Positions 41,120 through 49,950 are shown, counted from the first letter of the stretch. The stretch: DNA of 64,000 nt from Selenomonadaceae bacterium (GCA_017470715.1 JAFUYE010000138.1:1-64000), one strand, 5' to 3'. The notes: generated from the letters alone by a model not told the origin. Numbers and translations are program-made.

Positions 41120-42226
41120 TTAAATAATTTCCAACACGGCATGAATCGCGCCCGCCGCTTTCATTGCCTGCAAAATCGAAATGCAATCGCGTGGCGTGGC
41201 TCCGACCGCGTTCAATGCGCCGATAATGTCGCTGACACTCGTCGTGGCGGGCAGGACAACCGAACTTGACAATTCTTCGCGAGCATTTGCGGCAGCTTCT
41301 TTTTTAACCATCGTCGTGCCGTAAGAAAACGGCGACGGCTGTGAAATATCCGTGTCGCTGGTGATTCGGATTGACAAACCGCCCTGAGTTATCGCGCATT
41401 CGTCGACGGTAACATTGCCGCCCATGACGATTGTTCCCGTGCGTTCGTTGACGACGACTTTTGCAATATTGTCGGGAACAACGGGCAATTCTTCAATCGA
41501 CGCAACAAATTCGACGACGTTCGACCGATAAAAGCCCGGAATATTTATGTCGATACGTCCGGGGTTTGCCGCGTGCGCAACATTGCCATAAGCCGCATTA
41601 ATCGCGTTGGTAATTCGTGAAGCCGTCGTGAAATCGGAACTCGACAAGCTCAACGAAATTTGTCCGTTGCGTCCCAAATCGTCCTCAAGCGTGCGTTCGA
41701 CGATAGCCCCGTTGGGAATTGAACCTGCCGTCGGGAAATTTTTCGTGGCACGATTGTTGCCGCGTCCCGCCATGAAACCGCCCGTCGAAACGGATCCTTG
41801 CGCAACGGCATAAACATCACCGTTAGCCGCACGCAACGGGGTTTGCAACAGGACACCGCCTTGAATCGAATCAGCGTCGCCCATTGAACTGACGACAACA
41901 TCAATCGTGTCGCCTTCGCGAACAAACGGCGGCAATGTCGCGGTCACCATGACTGCGGCAACGTTGTCCGAATCCAAGTCAGACGCTTGCACGGTAATTC
42001 CGAAACTTCTGAGCAATGACACCGTCGACTGAATCATTTGGCGCGTATCGTCGCTGTCGCCCGTGCCGGGTAAGCCGACAACAAGTCCGTAGCCCATAAG
42101 TTGGTTGCTTCGGACGCCTTGAACTTTTGCAACGTCTTTTATTCGCGTGACGGCAGAATCTGCGAAAACGGTCGACGTTACCGCCAAACACAGAATCAGC
42201 GTCGCCAATGTAAAAATTTTTTTCAT
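41120..42226 (-). CDS. flgI: Flagellar P-ring protein FlgI
   Basis: Forms the peptidoglycan-level ring of the flagellar basal body and is exported by the Sec route. 368 residues with a signal peptide (residues 1-22, ending STVFA-DS). The family motif NQLMGYGLVVGLPGTGDSDD lies near residues 41-60, with further motifs AVMVTATLPPFVREGDTIDV and IVMGGNVTVDECAITQGGLS. P-ring proteins occur only in bacteria with an outer membrane, so this gene supports a diderm host. It is downstream of flgH with three small genes inserted between. Confidence 0.96.
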   Translation of the reverse strand: MKKIFTLATLILCLAVTSTVFADSAVTRIKDVAKVQGVRSNQLMGYGLVVGLPGTGDSDDTRQMIQSTVSLLRSFGITVQASDLDSDNVAAVMVTATLPPFVREGDTIDVVVSSMGDADSIQGGVLLQTPLRAANGDVYAVAQGSVSTGGFMAGRGNNRATKNFPTAGSIPNGAIVERTLEDDLGRNGQISLSLSSSDFTTASRITNAINAAYGNVAHAANPGRIDINIPGFYRSNVVEFVASIEELPVVPDNIAKVVVNERTGTIVMGGNVTVDECAITQGGLSIRITSDTDISQPSPFSYGTTMVKKEAAANAREELSSSVVLPATTSVSDIIGALNAVGATPRDCISILQAMKAAGAIHAVLEII

Positions 42227-42244
42227 TGCGTCACCCCTTTAAAA

Positions 42245-42278
42245 GCAATTAGGAATTTGGAATTAGGAATGTGGAATG
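42245..42278. repeat. 7-bp tandem repeat array (GGAATTA type)
   Basis: GCAATTA, then GGAATTT, GGAATTA, GGAATGT and GGAATG units in the short gap upstream of flgI. Confidence 0.8.
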
Positions 42279-42292
42279 ATAACGTTTGCTTC

Positions 42293-42514
42293 TCAAACTG
42301 CGCGGCTGAGTTCCGACTCGTCTTCGGCGACTTTCAGAAAATTTTCCGTCGGGTAAAGATAATCTTCGCCCGATTCGTCGACAATGCGATACCAGCCGTT
42401 TTCAATCGAAAGAACTTCATAAACTTTATCGGGCAACAAATCCATAAAAATTTTGTACGAATCAGGGATGTCAGCTTCGCGATTGCCGATATATTTAACT
42501 TTCAACTTTATCAC
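42293..42514 (-). CDS. Small hypothetical protein A in the flagellar operon
   Basis: 73 residues with a GTG start, no signal peptide and no membrane segment. It is rich in beta-strand-forming residues (VKYIGNREADIP; KVYEVLSIENGWYRIVDESG) and acidic, like a small SH3-type barrel. Its last residues VAEDESELSRAV nearly match the end of the next small protein (VAEDESEFNRAV), so the two are diverged paralogues. It lies 11 bases after that gene and upstream of flgI. No function is recognised. Confidence 0.6.
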   Translation of the reverse strand: MIKLKVKYIGNREADIPDSYKIFMDLLPDKVYEVLSIENGWYRIVDESGEDYLYPTENFLKVAEDESELSRAV

Positions 42515-42525
42515 CGACGAACGAA

Positions 42526-42729
42526 TTAAACTGCACGATTGAATTCCGACTCGTCTTCGGCAACAACTTCAAAATTTTTTTCAACGAAACGAACACCGTA
42601 ACGATACCAATCGTCGCCCTCGTCAAAGATAGCCCAGGCATATCCGCGTTCGTCATAAAACCTCTTTGCTTCGTAAACTTTGCCGAAGATAAAGGAAAAA
42701 CATTTTTCGCCCTTATATCTTATCAACAT
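42526..42729 (-). CDS. Small hypothetical protein B, paralogue of A
   Basis: 67 residues from ATG 42729, which has GGGGTG six bases upstream; an ATG two codons earlier is possible. Strand-rich sequence (MLIRYKGEKCFSF; GKVYEAKRFYDERGYAWAIF; DDWYRYGVRF) ends in VAEDESEFNRAV. Both this and protein A have the pattern K-VYE followed by W-Y-R, which suggests a shared small barrel fold. It overlaps the end of protein C. Function unknown. Confidence 0.6.
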   Translation of the reverse strand: MLIRYKGEKCFSFIFGKVYEAKRFYDERGYAWAIFDEGDDWYRYGVRFVEKNFEVVAEDESEFNRAV

Positions 42730-43093
42730 TGTCATCACCCCAAATTTTTTCTTTGAACTCGACCTTGCCGATGTTTTCGCACTGGTACCAATGAATTTCC
42801 GTCCGCTTCTCTTGCGTACCGTTCGTGATAATCGCCGTGCCGCGACATTTGTACCAATCTTGAGCTTGAGTTTTTGAGCCGTTGGGCAACGGATACATTT
42901 CAACGAGTCTTTGAACGTCGCGGATATTTTCGCCCTCCGCAATGACTTTCACGCCGGTTACGGTCGAGCCTTTTTTTATGAACCAATCGCCGTCGCGCAA
43001 CGGTTTTTCAGTTTGAACGAAGAAAGTTTTTGCCATCGCGTTCAAATCTTGCGGCAAAATAAATTCTTCAGCGAGTTTAATTTCGTCGACCAT
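42713..43093 (-). CDS. Small hypothetical protein C in the flagellar operon
   Basis: 126 residues; its ATG overlaps the flgH stop (TGATG), so it is translationally coupled to a flagellar gene. It contains QTEKPLRDGDWFIKKGSTVT and two segments ending W-Y-x-C (AQDWYKCRG; EIHWYQCENIG), resembling the W-Y motif of its two small neighbours. There is no signal peptide, so it is probably cytoplasmic. No family is recognised; it may be an accessory or cargo gene in the flagellar operon. Confidence 0.58.
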   Translation of the reverse strand: MVDEIKLAEEFILPQDLNAMAKTFFVQTEKPLRDGDWFIKKGSTVTGVKVIAEGENIRDVQRLVEMYPLPNGSKTQAQDWYKCRGTAIITNGTQEKRTEIHWYQCENIGKVEFKEKIWGDDNVDKI

Positions 43094-43668
43094 CAGAACA
43101 TGAAATTAAACAGTTGCGTCAAGATGCCCTGCCGTTGTTTTGCGTTCAAAGGACCTTTGCCGTCGAATTTTAACGTGGCGTCGGCAACTTTGTACGAAGG
43201 AACCGTATTATTCATTGTAACATCGTCACGGCGAACCACCCCGCGCAGAGTGATTTTGTGTTCGTCGCGGTTTTGCCAAATGGATTGCGTGCCCTCGACG
43301 ATCATGTTGTCGTTCGGCAGAACGTCGACGACGGTGACGGTGATTTGTCCGCTGAAACGATTGGTATCCGTCGCGGAACCGTCAGCCTCGAACGAATCGG
43401 AACCGTTGACGGAAAACGCCTTGATAAAGTCAAAAATTCCCGTGCCGTTACCGACAGACACCGAACCGGCTTTTGAATTTGTGCGGGACTTCGATGCAGT
43501 TTGCGTCGTCGTTTCGCTGATGACAATCGTCAAAATATCGCCGACGTTACGCGCTTTTTTGTCAGCAAACAAGCTCATGTTGCCGTTGTCAACCCAAAGA
43601 CTTTTCGCTTCACCGGTGCAACTTGTCAACACGAACGCCGCGATTAAAATTGCAAAAAATTTTTTCAC
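43093..43668 (-). CDS. flgH: Flagellar L-ring lipoprotein FlgH
   Basis: Forms the outer-membrane ring of the flagellum. 191 residues with a lipoprotein signal ending in the lipobox VLTSC (Cys17). It has SLFADKKARNVGDILTIVIS, the usual start of the mature family, then SGQITVTVVDVLPNDNMIVE and RGVVRRDDV near the end. It implies an outer membrane. The start overlaps the flgA stop by four bases, and the stop overlaps small gene C. Confidence 0.95.
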   Translation of the reverse strand: MKKFFAILIAAFVLTSCTGEAKSLWVDNGNMSLFADKKARNVGDILTIVISETTTQTASKSRTNSKAGSVSVGNGTGIFDFIKAFSVNGSDSFEADGSATDTNRFSGQITVTVVDVLPNDNMIVEGTQSIWQNRDEHKITLRGVVRRDDVTMNNTVPSYKVADATLKFDGKGPLNAKQRQGILTQLFNFMF

Positions 43669-44369
43669 ATGCTCACCTCCACGGTTTGAGAATCGATAAC
43701 TTTGCCCGTCAAAACTTTTTCGGAGATTTCATTTTTAACTTTGATAAGCGAACCGATACGCCCGCGAGTCAAAGCAATTCCGCGAGCCGAAGCTTTTATC
43801 CCGCGCCAGTTCAAAACAATCGTGACGCGCTGACCGGAATTAACCGCAACGGGCTGTTGAAAATAACCTTTGCTTATCGGTGAGCCGCCGCGAATAAATC
43901 TGTGCGGAACAAGCCCGATAATTTCGTTGACATCTTTGACAAATTCGTTGCGCCCGTCGATTGCAACTTCCGCCTCGTGAAAATCACCCGCCGCCACGGG
44001 AACTTCAATTCGCAAATCGTGACTTGCGACAAGCACCGTGTCATAAACTTTGACGCTTGCCGTAAAACTCACCGTCCGAAAAGCGCGACCGTTGACGTAA
44101 ACCGTTGCACGAACTGGCGTCAAACTTATGTAACTTATCTGCGCGGGCAAATTCGTTTTGACTTCGACTTCACCTTCGGGCAATTTCAAATCGGGCGGAG
44201 TTTGCGTAAAAAGTATTTCGTGACGACGAGTTTCGCCGCGCTGAGCCAAAGCATTTTCGATCGCGTCGATTGCGATTACCTGAAGTTCCGCGCCCGTCAC
44301 CGTGTACGCAAAAACTCGCGGCGTCAAACAAAACAAAATCAACGTCACGAGCAGGAAAAACTTTTTCAT
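43665..44369 (-). CDS. flgA: Flagellar P-ring assembly chaperone FlgA
   Basis: A periplasmic chaperone that helps FlgI assemble. 234 residues with a signal peptide (residues 1-21, ending PRVFA-YT) and a C-terminal SAF-like region. It shows GGSPISKGYFQQPVAVNSGQ, VTIVLNWRGIKASARGIALT and GSLIKVKNEISEKVLTGKVI, which match the conserved end of the FlgA family. It sits between flgG (six-base gap) and flgH (ATGA overlap). Confidence 0.93.
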   Translation of the reverse strand: MKKFFLLVTLILFCLTPRVFAYTVTGAELQVIAIDAIENALAQRGETRRHEILFTQTPPDLKLPEGEVEVKTNLPAQISYISLTPVRATVYVNGRAFRTVSFTASVKVYDTVLVASHDLRIEVPVAAGDFHEAEVAIDGRNEFVKDVNEIIGLVPHRFIRGGSPISKGYFQQPVAVNSGQRVTIVLNWRGIKASARGIALTRGRIGSLIKVKNEISEKVLTGKVIDSQTVEVSM

Positions 44370-44375
44370 GTCAAA

Positions 44376-45167
44376 TTACCGTTTCAACTGGTTGGCAATT
44401 TCAAGCATCGAATCGGAAGTTGTTACGGCTTTGGAATTTGATTCGTAAGCGCGCTGAGCGACAATCATGTTAACCATTTCCTCGACGATTTGAACGCCGG
44501 ACATTTCGATTGTGCCTTGAGCAAGAACGCCCGCACCGTCTTGACCGGGTTCGCTTTCAATCGGAGCACCCGACGCGGCAGTTTCCAAAAACAAATTTTT
44601 GCCGTAAGCGTAAAGACCTTCGGGGTTGATGAAACGCACAAGATTTATCTGCCCGATTTCGGTTTGAGTTCCGCCCGCAGGTGTGTCGGAAACGCGTCCG
44701 TCCGAGCTGATAACGACGCTGTCAATCGTCGCGTTTTCGTCAAGCGTGATATTCGGCAAAAGTAAATAGCCGTCGCTTGTAACGAGCCGTCTGTTTGAAT
44801 CGAGCTTAAAAGATCCGTCACGCGTGTAAGCCGTCGTGCCGTCCGGCATTTGAATTTGGAAAAATCCTTCGCCCTGAATACCCACGTCGTTGGGATTGTC
44901 GGTCGTCTGCAACGGGCCTTGCGTGAAAACTCTGTGCGTTGCGGAAACGCGAACACCCAAGCCGACTTGCAAGCCCTGCGGATATTGCGTGCCGTTACCG
45001 GAAGCACCACCGGCGTCACGCAAAGTTTGGTAGAGCAAATCTTGAAACTCTGCGCGAACTTTTTTGTTGCCGTAGGTGTTGACGTTTGCAATGTTGTGAG
45101 CAACAACATCCATATTCGTCTGCTGCGCCTTCATGCCCGACGCCGCCGACCAAAGCGATCTCATCAT
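44376..45167 (-). CDS. flgG: Flagellar distal rod protein FlgG
   Basis: Forms the distal rod of the flagellar axle. 263 residues with the axial-protein N-terminal motif MRSLWSAASGMKAQQTNMDV followed by AHNIANVNTYGNKK. The middle carries YPQGLQVGLGVRVSATHRVF and NPNDVGIQGEGFFQI, and the C-terminal motif is VNMIVAQRAYESNSKAVTTS. The ATG at 45167 follows GAGGAG; upstream codons lie in the leader. It is the first flagellar gene of this cluster, next to a reverse-oriented hairpin element. Confidence 0.95.
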   Translation of the reverse strand: MMRSLWSAASGMKAQQTNMDVVAHNIANVNTYGNKKVRAEFQDLLYQTLRDAGGASGNGTQYPQGLQVGLGVRVSATHRVFTQGPLQTTDNPNDVGIQGEGFFQIQMPDGTTAYTRDGSFKLDSNRRLVTSDGYLLLPNITLDENATIDSVVISSDGRVSDTPAGGTQTEIGQINLVRFINPEGLYAYGKNLFLETAASGAPIESEPGQDGAGVLAQGTIEMSGVQIVEEMVNMIVAQRAYESNSKAVTTSDSMLEIANQLKR

Positions 45168-45217
45168 GATAAATGCATCTCCTCGAAAAATTTTTATAAC
45201 AAAAAGCAAACACTGCG

Positions 45218-45430
45218 TAACTTGAGGCCGTCAAGGATGACGGCCGCCCGTGGTATTTCACGTGATGTGAAATGCACGGGCACAAGCGGTACGGGTTGCC
45301 GACAACATTTGAACTGTCGGTGAGCAACGCCCCCGCGAGGTGCCCTTTCTTTTGCAACTTTTCTTTGGGCAAGCAAAGAAAAGTTGATAACAAAAAACTC
45401 GAATTAACGAACGAATCCAATCGAAGTCGA
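45218..45430 (-). repeat. Hairpin element copy 3, upstream of flgG
   Basis: On the minus strand: CTTTTCTTTG/CAAAGAAAAG, CCTC/GGGG, and the main stem GCCCGTGCATTTCAC with GTGAAATACCACGGGC around loop ATCAC, then GGCCGTCA/TGACGGCC-type pairing. The terminal inverted repeats are degenerate. It lies in the gap between nupC and flgG, which otherwise holds only the flgG leader. Confidence 0.8.
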
Positions 45431-45437
45431 CGCGCCG

Positions 45438-46637
45438 TCACCGCGTAAACAGTCCCGCAATGCCCGCGCTCATAAGCGACACCAAAATTCCCGACAAAAT
45501 CATATACTTGACATTGCGCGAAATCAATTCGTTTTTGTCCTTGTCGACAATTCCGTTGAACGTGCCGAGCAAAATTCCGACCGTGCCGAGATTCGCGAAA
45601 CTGGTTACAAAAACCGTCAACACGCATTGCAAATGCCGACTAAAATTTTCCATCATCGGTTGAGCTTGCAACATCACGACGAATTCATTTGTAACCAACT
45701 TCGTGCCCATAAATTGCGCCAGTTGAAACGCTTCCGCCGTGTCGGGCGTCAACAGCCACGCAAACGGGAACATCACCAATCCCAAAGCCGCTTCCAAACT
45801 TATTGCGGGATTTATCAGCGCAAGTCCCGCGTTAATCAATTTCGCCAGCGACACGAACGCGATAACCATGCACGTCACGATAAAAACCAATTTGCCCGCG
45901 CCGATTATCGAGTTCCCAAGGAAGTTAAAGAACGGCAATTTTTCTTCGTCGGCTTTGACGATAAAAACTGCGTCGTCTTCTTCGGGCGTCACCGGCACCG
46001 GAAATAAAATATGTGCAAACATCAACGCGTTGATAACGTTGAGCGGGATTGCCGTTAAAATAAATTCTGCGGGCATCATCTGCGTATACGCGCCAATCAT
46101 CGCCGCAGAAACGCAACTCATCGACATTATCGCCAAAGTCACGCAACGTCGATTGGAAACTTTTTTCAGTTGTTCAGCCGAAACCGCTTCCACGTCCGGA
46201 TTGCCGAGCACGACCATTTCAACCGCATAGAACGATTCAAATTTCGGCGCGCCCGTCACGAAACTCAATCCGCGACCGATCCATTTTATGACGAACGGCA
46301 TTATTCCGACGTAATTCAAAATATCGAACAGCGGCACAATCATCAACAGCGGCAACAGCGCGGCGGTTACGAAATTCATCTGCGGGACGTTTACCCAATT
46401 CGGCAACGCAAACGCGACACCTTCATACGCGATAGCAATAATCGAAGTAAATATTTCTCCGACCGCAACAATAAATTCGCGACCGATTGAAAACGAAATT
46501 AAAAACCAGCCGACGAAAATATTCAGCGCGAAAAGTTTTGCGACGGTGATTTTATTAATCGCACGCCTGTCGTTCGACAAAAGTACGGCGATTGCCAAAA
46601 AGATTATCAAACCGATTACGTTGACGATAACGGACAT
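45438..46637 (-). CDS. nupC: Concentrative nucleoside transporter (NupC/CNT family)
   Basis: Imports nucleosides with H+ or Na+. 399 residues, about ten membrane segments. It has IVGAPKFES-type motif SFVTGAPKFESFYAVEMVVL near residues 125-145, MIGAYTQMMPAEFILTAIPL, and the C-terminal conserved part SFANLGTVGILLGTFNGI. Start ATG 46637 lies ten bases after the pyrimidine phosphorylase stop, so import and cleavage of nucleosides are co-expressed. The N-terminus is somewhat unlike E. coli NupC, so a related YjiH/nucleoside-recognition transporter is a minor alternative. Confidence 0.85.
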   Translation of the reverse strand: MSVIVNVIGLIIFLAIAVLLSNDRRAINKITVAKLFALNIFVGWFLISFSIGREFIVAVGEIFTSIIAIAYEGVAFALPNWVNVPQMNFVTAALLPLLMIVPLFDILNYVGIMPFVIKWIGRGLSFVTGAPKFESFYAVEMVVLGNPDVEAVSAEQLKKVSNRRCVTLAIMSMSCVSAAMIGAYTQMMPAEFILTAIPLNVINALMFAHILFPVPVTPEEDDAVFIVKADEEKLPFFNFLGNSIIGAGKLVFIVTCMVIAFVSLAKLINAGLALINPAISLEAALGLVMFPFAWLLTPDTAEAFQLAQFMGTKLVTNEFVVMLQAQPMMENFSRHLQCVLTVFVTSFANLGTVGILLGTFNGIVDKDKNELISRNVKYMILSGILVSLMSAGIAGLFTR

Positions 46638-46647
46638 TGCGGTTACC

Positions 46648-47967
46648 TCAGAATTTTTCCGTGTGATTCAATTCGACACGCGCAAAAATCAACGGGCGAG
46701 TTTCGGTTTTTTCGCCGACTTCGACAGCCGCACGGAAATTTTTTTCCGCCGCGTTAAAAAGTTTTTCGTCGGAACAATACAACGTTGCAAGACTTTCGCC
46801 CGCGTGAACTTCGTCGCCGAATTTTTTCCGCAGAATAATTCCCGCCGAATAATCAATCGGGCTGTCTTTCGTTTCGCGACCGGCACCGAGCATAACGGAA
46901 ATTTTTCCGAGCAATTCAGCGTTCATCTTCGCGACAAAACCGTTACCGTCCGCCAAAATTTCACGGCTGTAAGTTGCTTTCGGGAATTTGTCGTAATCGC
47001 GCAGAACAGAATCGTCGCCGCCTTGAGCTTTGACCATCTTGCAAAAAGTTTCAAAAGCTGAACCGTCAACGATAGATTTTTCGGCAAGTTTGCGACAATC
47101 TTCAAGCGTGCCTTTGTCGACGAGATAAAGCATGTTCGCCGCAAGTTCCAAAGAAATTTTCGTCAAGTCGTCCGCGCCGCGATTTTTTAGCACGTCCATT
47201 GACTCGACAACTTCAATCGAATTGCCGATACCGAAGCCCAGCGGCGTGTCCATGTCGGTTATCAGCGCGACCGTCCGTCGTCCCGCGTTTTCGCCGATTG
47301 AAACCATCGTTTCGGCAAGTTTAATCGCGTCGTCCAAATTTTTCATGAATGCGCCGCTGCCGGTTTTCACGTCAAGCAAAATGCAATCGCTGCCCGCCGC
47401 AAGTTTTTTGCTCATGATTGACGAGGCAATCAGCGGAAGACTGTCGACCGTTGCCGTCACGTCGCGCAGTGCATAAATTTTTTTGTCGGCGGGAGCAAGG
47501 TTGCCGCTTTGACCGATTAAACTTAATCCGCAAGTGTTGACCGTGTCGAAAAATTCTTGCCGCGTCAATTCCGTGCGATAGCCGGGGATTGATTCGAGTT
47601 TGTCGACGGTGCCGCCCGTGTGACCGAGACCGCGCCCGCTCATTTTGGCAACTTTGCCGCCGCACGCCGCAACAATCGGAGCAACAATTAAAGTTGTCTT
47701 GTCGCCGACGCCGCCCGTTGAATGTTTGTCGACTTTTTTGCCGCCAATCGCCGACAAGTCAATCATATCGCCCGAATGCGCCATTGCCGTCGTCAAAGCC
47801 GTAAGTTCGCGTTCGTCAAGCCCGTTGAACCAAATCGCCATAAGCAGAGCCGACATTTGATAATCGGGAATTTTTCCGTCGACGAAATTTTTCACGGCAA
47901 AATTAATTTCTTCGTCCGTCAAACTTCCTGCAAATTTTTTCTTGTCGATAATGTCATACATGCGCAC
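46648..47967 (-). CDS. pdp: Pyrimidine-nucleoside phosphorylase
   Basis: Splits uridine, deoxyuridine and thymidine into base and (deoxy)ribose 1-phosphate. 439 residues; GTG start gives MRMYDIIDKKKFAG, like the Bacillus enzyme. It shows VDKHSTGGVGDKTTLI and AKMSGRGLGHTGGTVDKLES, the family signature, with the phosphate-site Lys and Ser. Also present are IASSIMSKKLAAGSD and VKTGSGAFMKN. It is followed by nupC and is divergent from the 3D-domain wall protein gene. Confidence 0.95.
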   Translation of the reverse strand: MRMYDIIDKKKFAGSLTDEEINFAVKNFVDGKIPDYQMSALLMAIWFNGLDERELTALTTAMAHSGDMIDLSAIGGKKVDKHSTGGVGDKTTLIVAPIVAACGGKVAKMSGRGLGHTGGTVDKLESIPGYRTELTRQEFFDTVNTCGLSLIGQSGNLAPADKKIYALRDVTATVDSLPLIASSIMSKKLAAGSDCILLDVKTGSGAFMKNLDDAIKLAETMVSIGENAGRRTVALITDMDTPLGFGIGNSIEVVESMDVLKNRGADDLTKISLELAANMLYLVDKGTLEDCRKLAEKSIVDGSAFETFCKMVKAQGGDDSVLRDYDKFPKATYSREILADGNGFVAKMNAELLGKISVMLGAGRETKDSPIDYSAGIILRKKFGDEVHAGESLATLYCSDEKLFNAAEKNFRAAVEVGEKTETRPLIFARVELNHTEKF

Positions 47968-48034
47968 GGAAATTTCGCCTCGACTTTCTTCGGTAGCGTA
48001 AAAAATTAAAATCGCCAAAAGATTTATCGTTCAG

Positions 48035-48063
48035 ATTGTATTCGGCATTAAAAATTTTTGCAA
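48035..48063 (-). promoter_or_regulatory. Promoter of pdp-nupC
   Basis: On the minus strand TTGCAA (48058-48063), 17 bases and TACAAT (48035-48040), about 68 bases before the GTG start. Confidence 0.6.
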
Positions 48064-48106
48064 GCGCAAATTTTTTTCGGAACGCCATAAGATTTTCAGT
48101 TACGGC

Positions 48107-48115
48107 TGATATAAT
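48107..48115 (+). promoter_or_regulatory. Extended -10 promoter of the 3D-domain wall protein gene
   Basis: TGATATAAT, 34 bases before the ATG. Confidence 0.5.
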
Positions 48116-48149
48116 CGCCAAAATTAATTTTACGTTAGAGGTGACGGCA

Positions 48150-48842
48150 ATGAAGTTGGGGCGAATTTTTGCGACGCTGATTTTAATTTGCGCGGTAACT
48201 TTTTGTAACGTCTGCTCGGCGGCGGCTCTCAAGTACGGCGACAGGGGCGACGATGTCAAAGAAATTCAAACCTATTTAATCGCGCAGTGTCTTTTGCAAG
48301 ACGAAGCGGACGGAGTTTACGGCTCGTCGACGGTTCAGGCGATAAAAGATTTTCAAACTGCTCTCGGTTTGGACGCGGACGGCGTTTGCGGAGCGATAAC
48401 TTACAAAGTTTTGCGTGCGGCGGCTTACGACGAGATTGACATTTATAATTTTTCTTTGAGCGATTTTCTTGCGAGTAAAAAAGGCGACTCTGAAGTAAAA
48501 ACCGTCGTCGAATACACGCCCGAAAAAAATAATTCTAACGGCGACGAAGACGTTCCCCAATTCAGCAGAATCGTGCGCGTTGAGGCTACGGCTTACAGTC
48601 GTTTCGAAGACGGCATGAGCAATTACACGGCTCGCGGAAATTTCTGCCAACGTGGCATTATTGCGGTCGATCCGAATTTTATTCCGCTCGGCACGCGGGT
48701 TTACATTCCCGGTTACGGCTACGCGATTGCGGATGACGTTGGCGGCGCGATTGTCGGAAACATTATCGACGTTGCTTTTGACAGCGTCGAAGAGTGCTAC
48801 CAATGGGGACGCCAATACCTTGACATTTACATCATCGATTGA
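48150..48842 (+). CDS. Exported peptidoglycan-binding 3D-domain protein (YocH-like cell-wall hydrolase)
   Basis: 230 residues. A signal peptide (residues 1-24, ending CSAAA) is followed by a peptidoglycan-binding repeat (about 27-90: GDRGDDVKEIQTYLIAQ, EADGVYGSSTVQAIKDFQTA, DADGVCGAITYKVL). A linker leads to a C-terminal 3D domain (VEATAYSRFEDGMSNYTARG; DPNFIPLGTRVYIPGYG; ADDVGGAIVGNIIDVAF) with the Asp residues that name it. Such proteins are lytic-transglycosylase-like wall enzymes in Firmicutes. ATG 48150 follows AGAGGTGA. The queD ribosome site overlaps its end. Confidence 0.88.
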   Translation: MKLGRIFATLILICAVTFCNVCSAAALKYGDRGDDVKEIQTYLIAQCLLQDEADGVYGSSTVQAIKDFQTALGLDADGVCGAITYKVLRAAAYDEIDIYNFSLSDFLASKKGDSEVKTVVEYTPEKNNSNGDEDVPQFSRIVRVEATAYSRFEDGMSNYTARGNFCQRGIIAVDPNFIPLGTRVYIPGYGYAIADDVGGAIVGNIIDVAFDSVEECYQWGRQYLDIYIID

Positions 48843-48856
48843 CGGAGGAAAAAATT

Positions 48857-49228
48857 TTGTACGAAATATCGGTTCGGGCGGCCTTCGAGGCTGCCCATTT
48901 TATTAACGGCTATAACGGCAAATGTTCGCGCCTGCACGGGCACAACTGGACTGTCGAGGCTGTCGTTTGCGGCGAAAATTTAGACAAGCTCGGCATGTTG
49001 GTTGATTTTAAAATTCTCAAGGCGGAACTCAAAAAAATTCTTGACGAATTCGACCACAGATTTTTAAACGAACTTGAAACTTTCGCGGCGGAAAATCCCA
49101 CGGCGGAAAATCTTGCCCGAAATATTTTTCGCAAGCTGTCAACGTCAGAAATTTTTTCCGCGTCAACGAAACTTTTTGCCGTCAAAGTTCACGAATCACC
49201 GAATTCCTGTGTGACTTATTATGAGTAA
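48857..49228 (+). CDS. queD: 6-carboxy-5,6,7,8-tetrahydropterin synthase QueD
   Basis: Makes the carboxy-tetrahydropterin intermediate of queuosine (7-deazaguanine) biosynthesis. 123 residues: zinc ligands H14 (AAHF), H27 and H29 (LHGHNW), catalytic C23 in GKCSRLHGH, and FDHRFLN with HES near the end. The TTG start is chosen because GGAGG lies eight bases upstream; a longer frame would overlap the wall protein. It overlaps queE by eight bases. Confidence 0.93.
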   Translation: MYEISVRAAFEAAHFINGYNGKCSRLHGHNWTVEAVVCGENLDKLGMLVDFKILKAELKKILDEFDHRFLNELETFAAENPTAENLARNIFRKLSTSEIFSASTKLFAVKVHESPNSCVTYYE

Positions 49229-49949
49229 TGCCAACGTTATCGAAATTTTTTCATCCGCGCAGGGCGAAGGAAAATTTTTGGGCTGTCGACAAGTTTTCGT
49301 TCGTTTGGCGGGTTGCAACTTGAAATGCAATTTTTGTGACACGGATTTTAATCGCACGGAATTTTGTCGCGTTGAAACTTCGGCGGGCTCAATGACTTTC
49401 CGCAATGAAAAAAATCAGCTCGACGCCGCGCAGGTTGCCGAGATTATAAAAAATTTCTGCGGCGAAGTCCCGACGCATTCTGTAAGTTTCACCGGCGGAG
49501 AACCACTTTTGCATTGGAAATTTATCCGCGATGTTGCCGCATTGGTTGACGCGAAAATTTTTCTGGAGACAAACGGCACGCTTGTCGACGAGTTTGAAAA
49601 AATTTCCAACGCAGTTGATTTCGTCAGCATGGATATTAAATTGCCGCACGTTGTCGGGAAAAATCTTTTCGACGTGCACGAAAAATTTCTGCGCGCCGCC
49701 CACGACAAAGATTTGTGCGTTAAAATCGTAGTGACCGGCGAAACTTCCGATAAAGAATTTATTTCGGCGATTGAACTTGTGGCGAACATTGACGAAAAAA
49801 TTTTTACCGTCCTGCAACCTGTCACGCCCGTCAACGGGGTGAGCGCGGTTTCTGCAGGAAAAATTCTTTCGTGGCAAGCGATTGCCCTGCGTCGTCTGAA
49901 AAATGTTCGCGTCATTCCGCAAACACACAAATTTATAAACGTGCTTTAG
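49221..49949 (+). CDS. queE: 7-carboxy-7-deazaguanine synthase QueE (radical SAM)
   Basis: Radical SAM ring contraction of carboxy-tetrahydropterin to 7-carboxy-7-deazaguanine. 242 residues with SSAQGEGKFLGCRQVFVRLA near the start and the 4Fe-4S motif C32-x3-C36-x2-C39 (CNLKCNFCD). SAM-binding GGEPLL follows, and the end VIPQTHKFINVL is typical. It is coupled to queD. queC and queF, the next steps, are not in the window, and no preQ1 riboswitch was found upstream. Confidence 0.94.
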   Translation: MSNANVIEIFSSAQGEGKFLGCRQVFVRLAGCNLKCNFCDTDFNRTEFCRVETSAGSMTFRNEKNQLDAAQVAEIIKNFCGEVPTHSVSFTGGEPLLHWKFIRDVAALVDAKIFLETNGTLVDEFEKISNAVDFVSMDIKLPHVVGKNLFDVHEKFLRAAHDKDLCVKIVVTGETSDKEFISAIELVANIDEKIFTVLQPVTPVNGVSAVSAGKILSWQAIALRRLKNVRVIPQTHKFINVL

Positions 49950-49950
49950 G

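Noticed and set aside
48600-48856. preQ1 riboswitch upstream of queD-queE
   Set aside because: The upstream sequence is coding for the 3D-domain protein up to the queD ribosome site, leaving no room for a leader.
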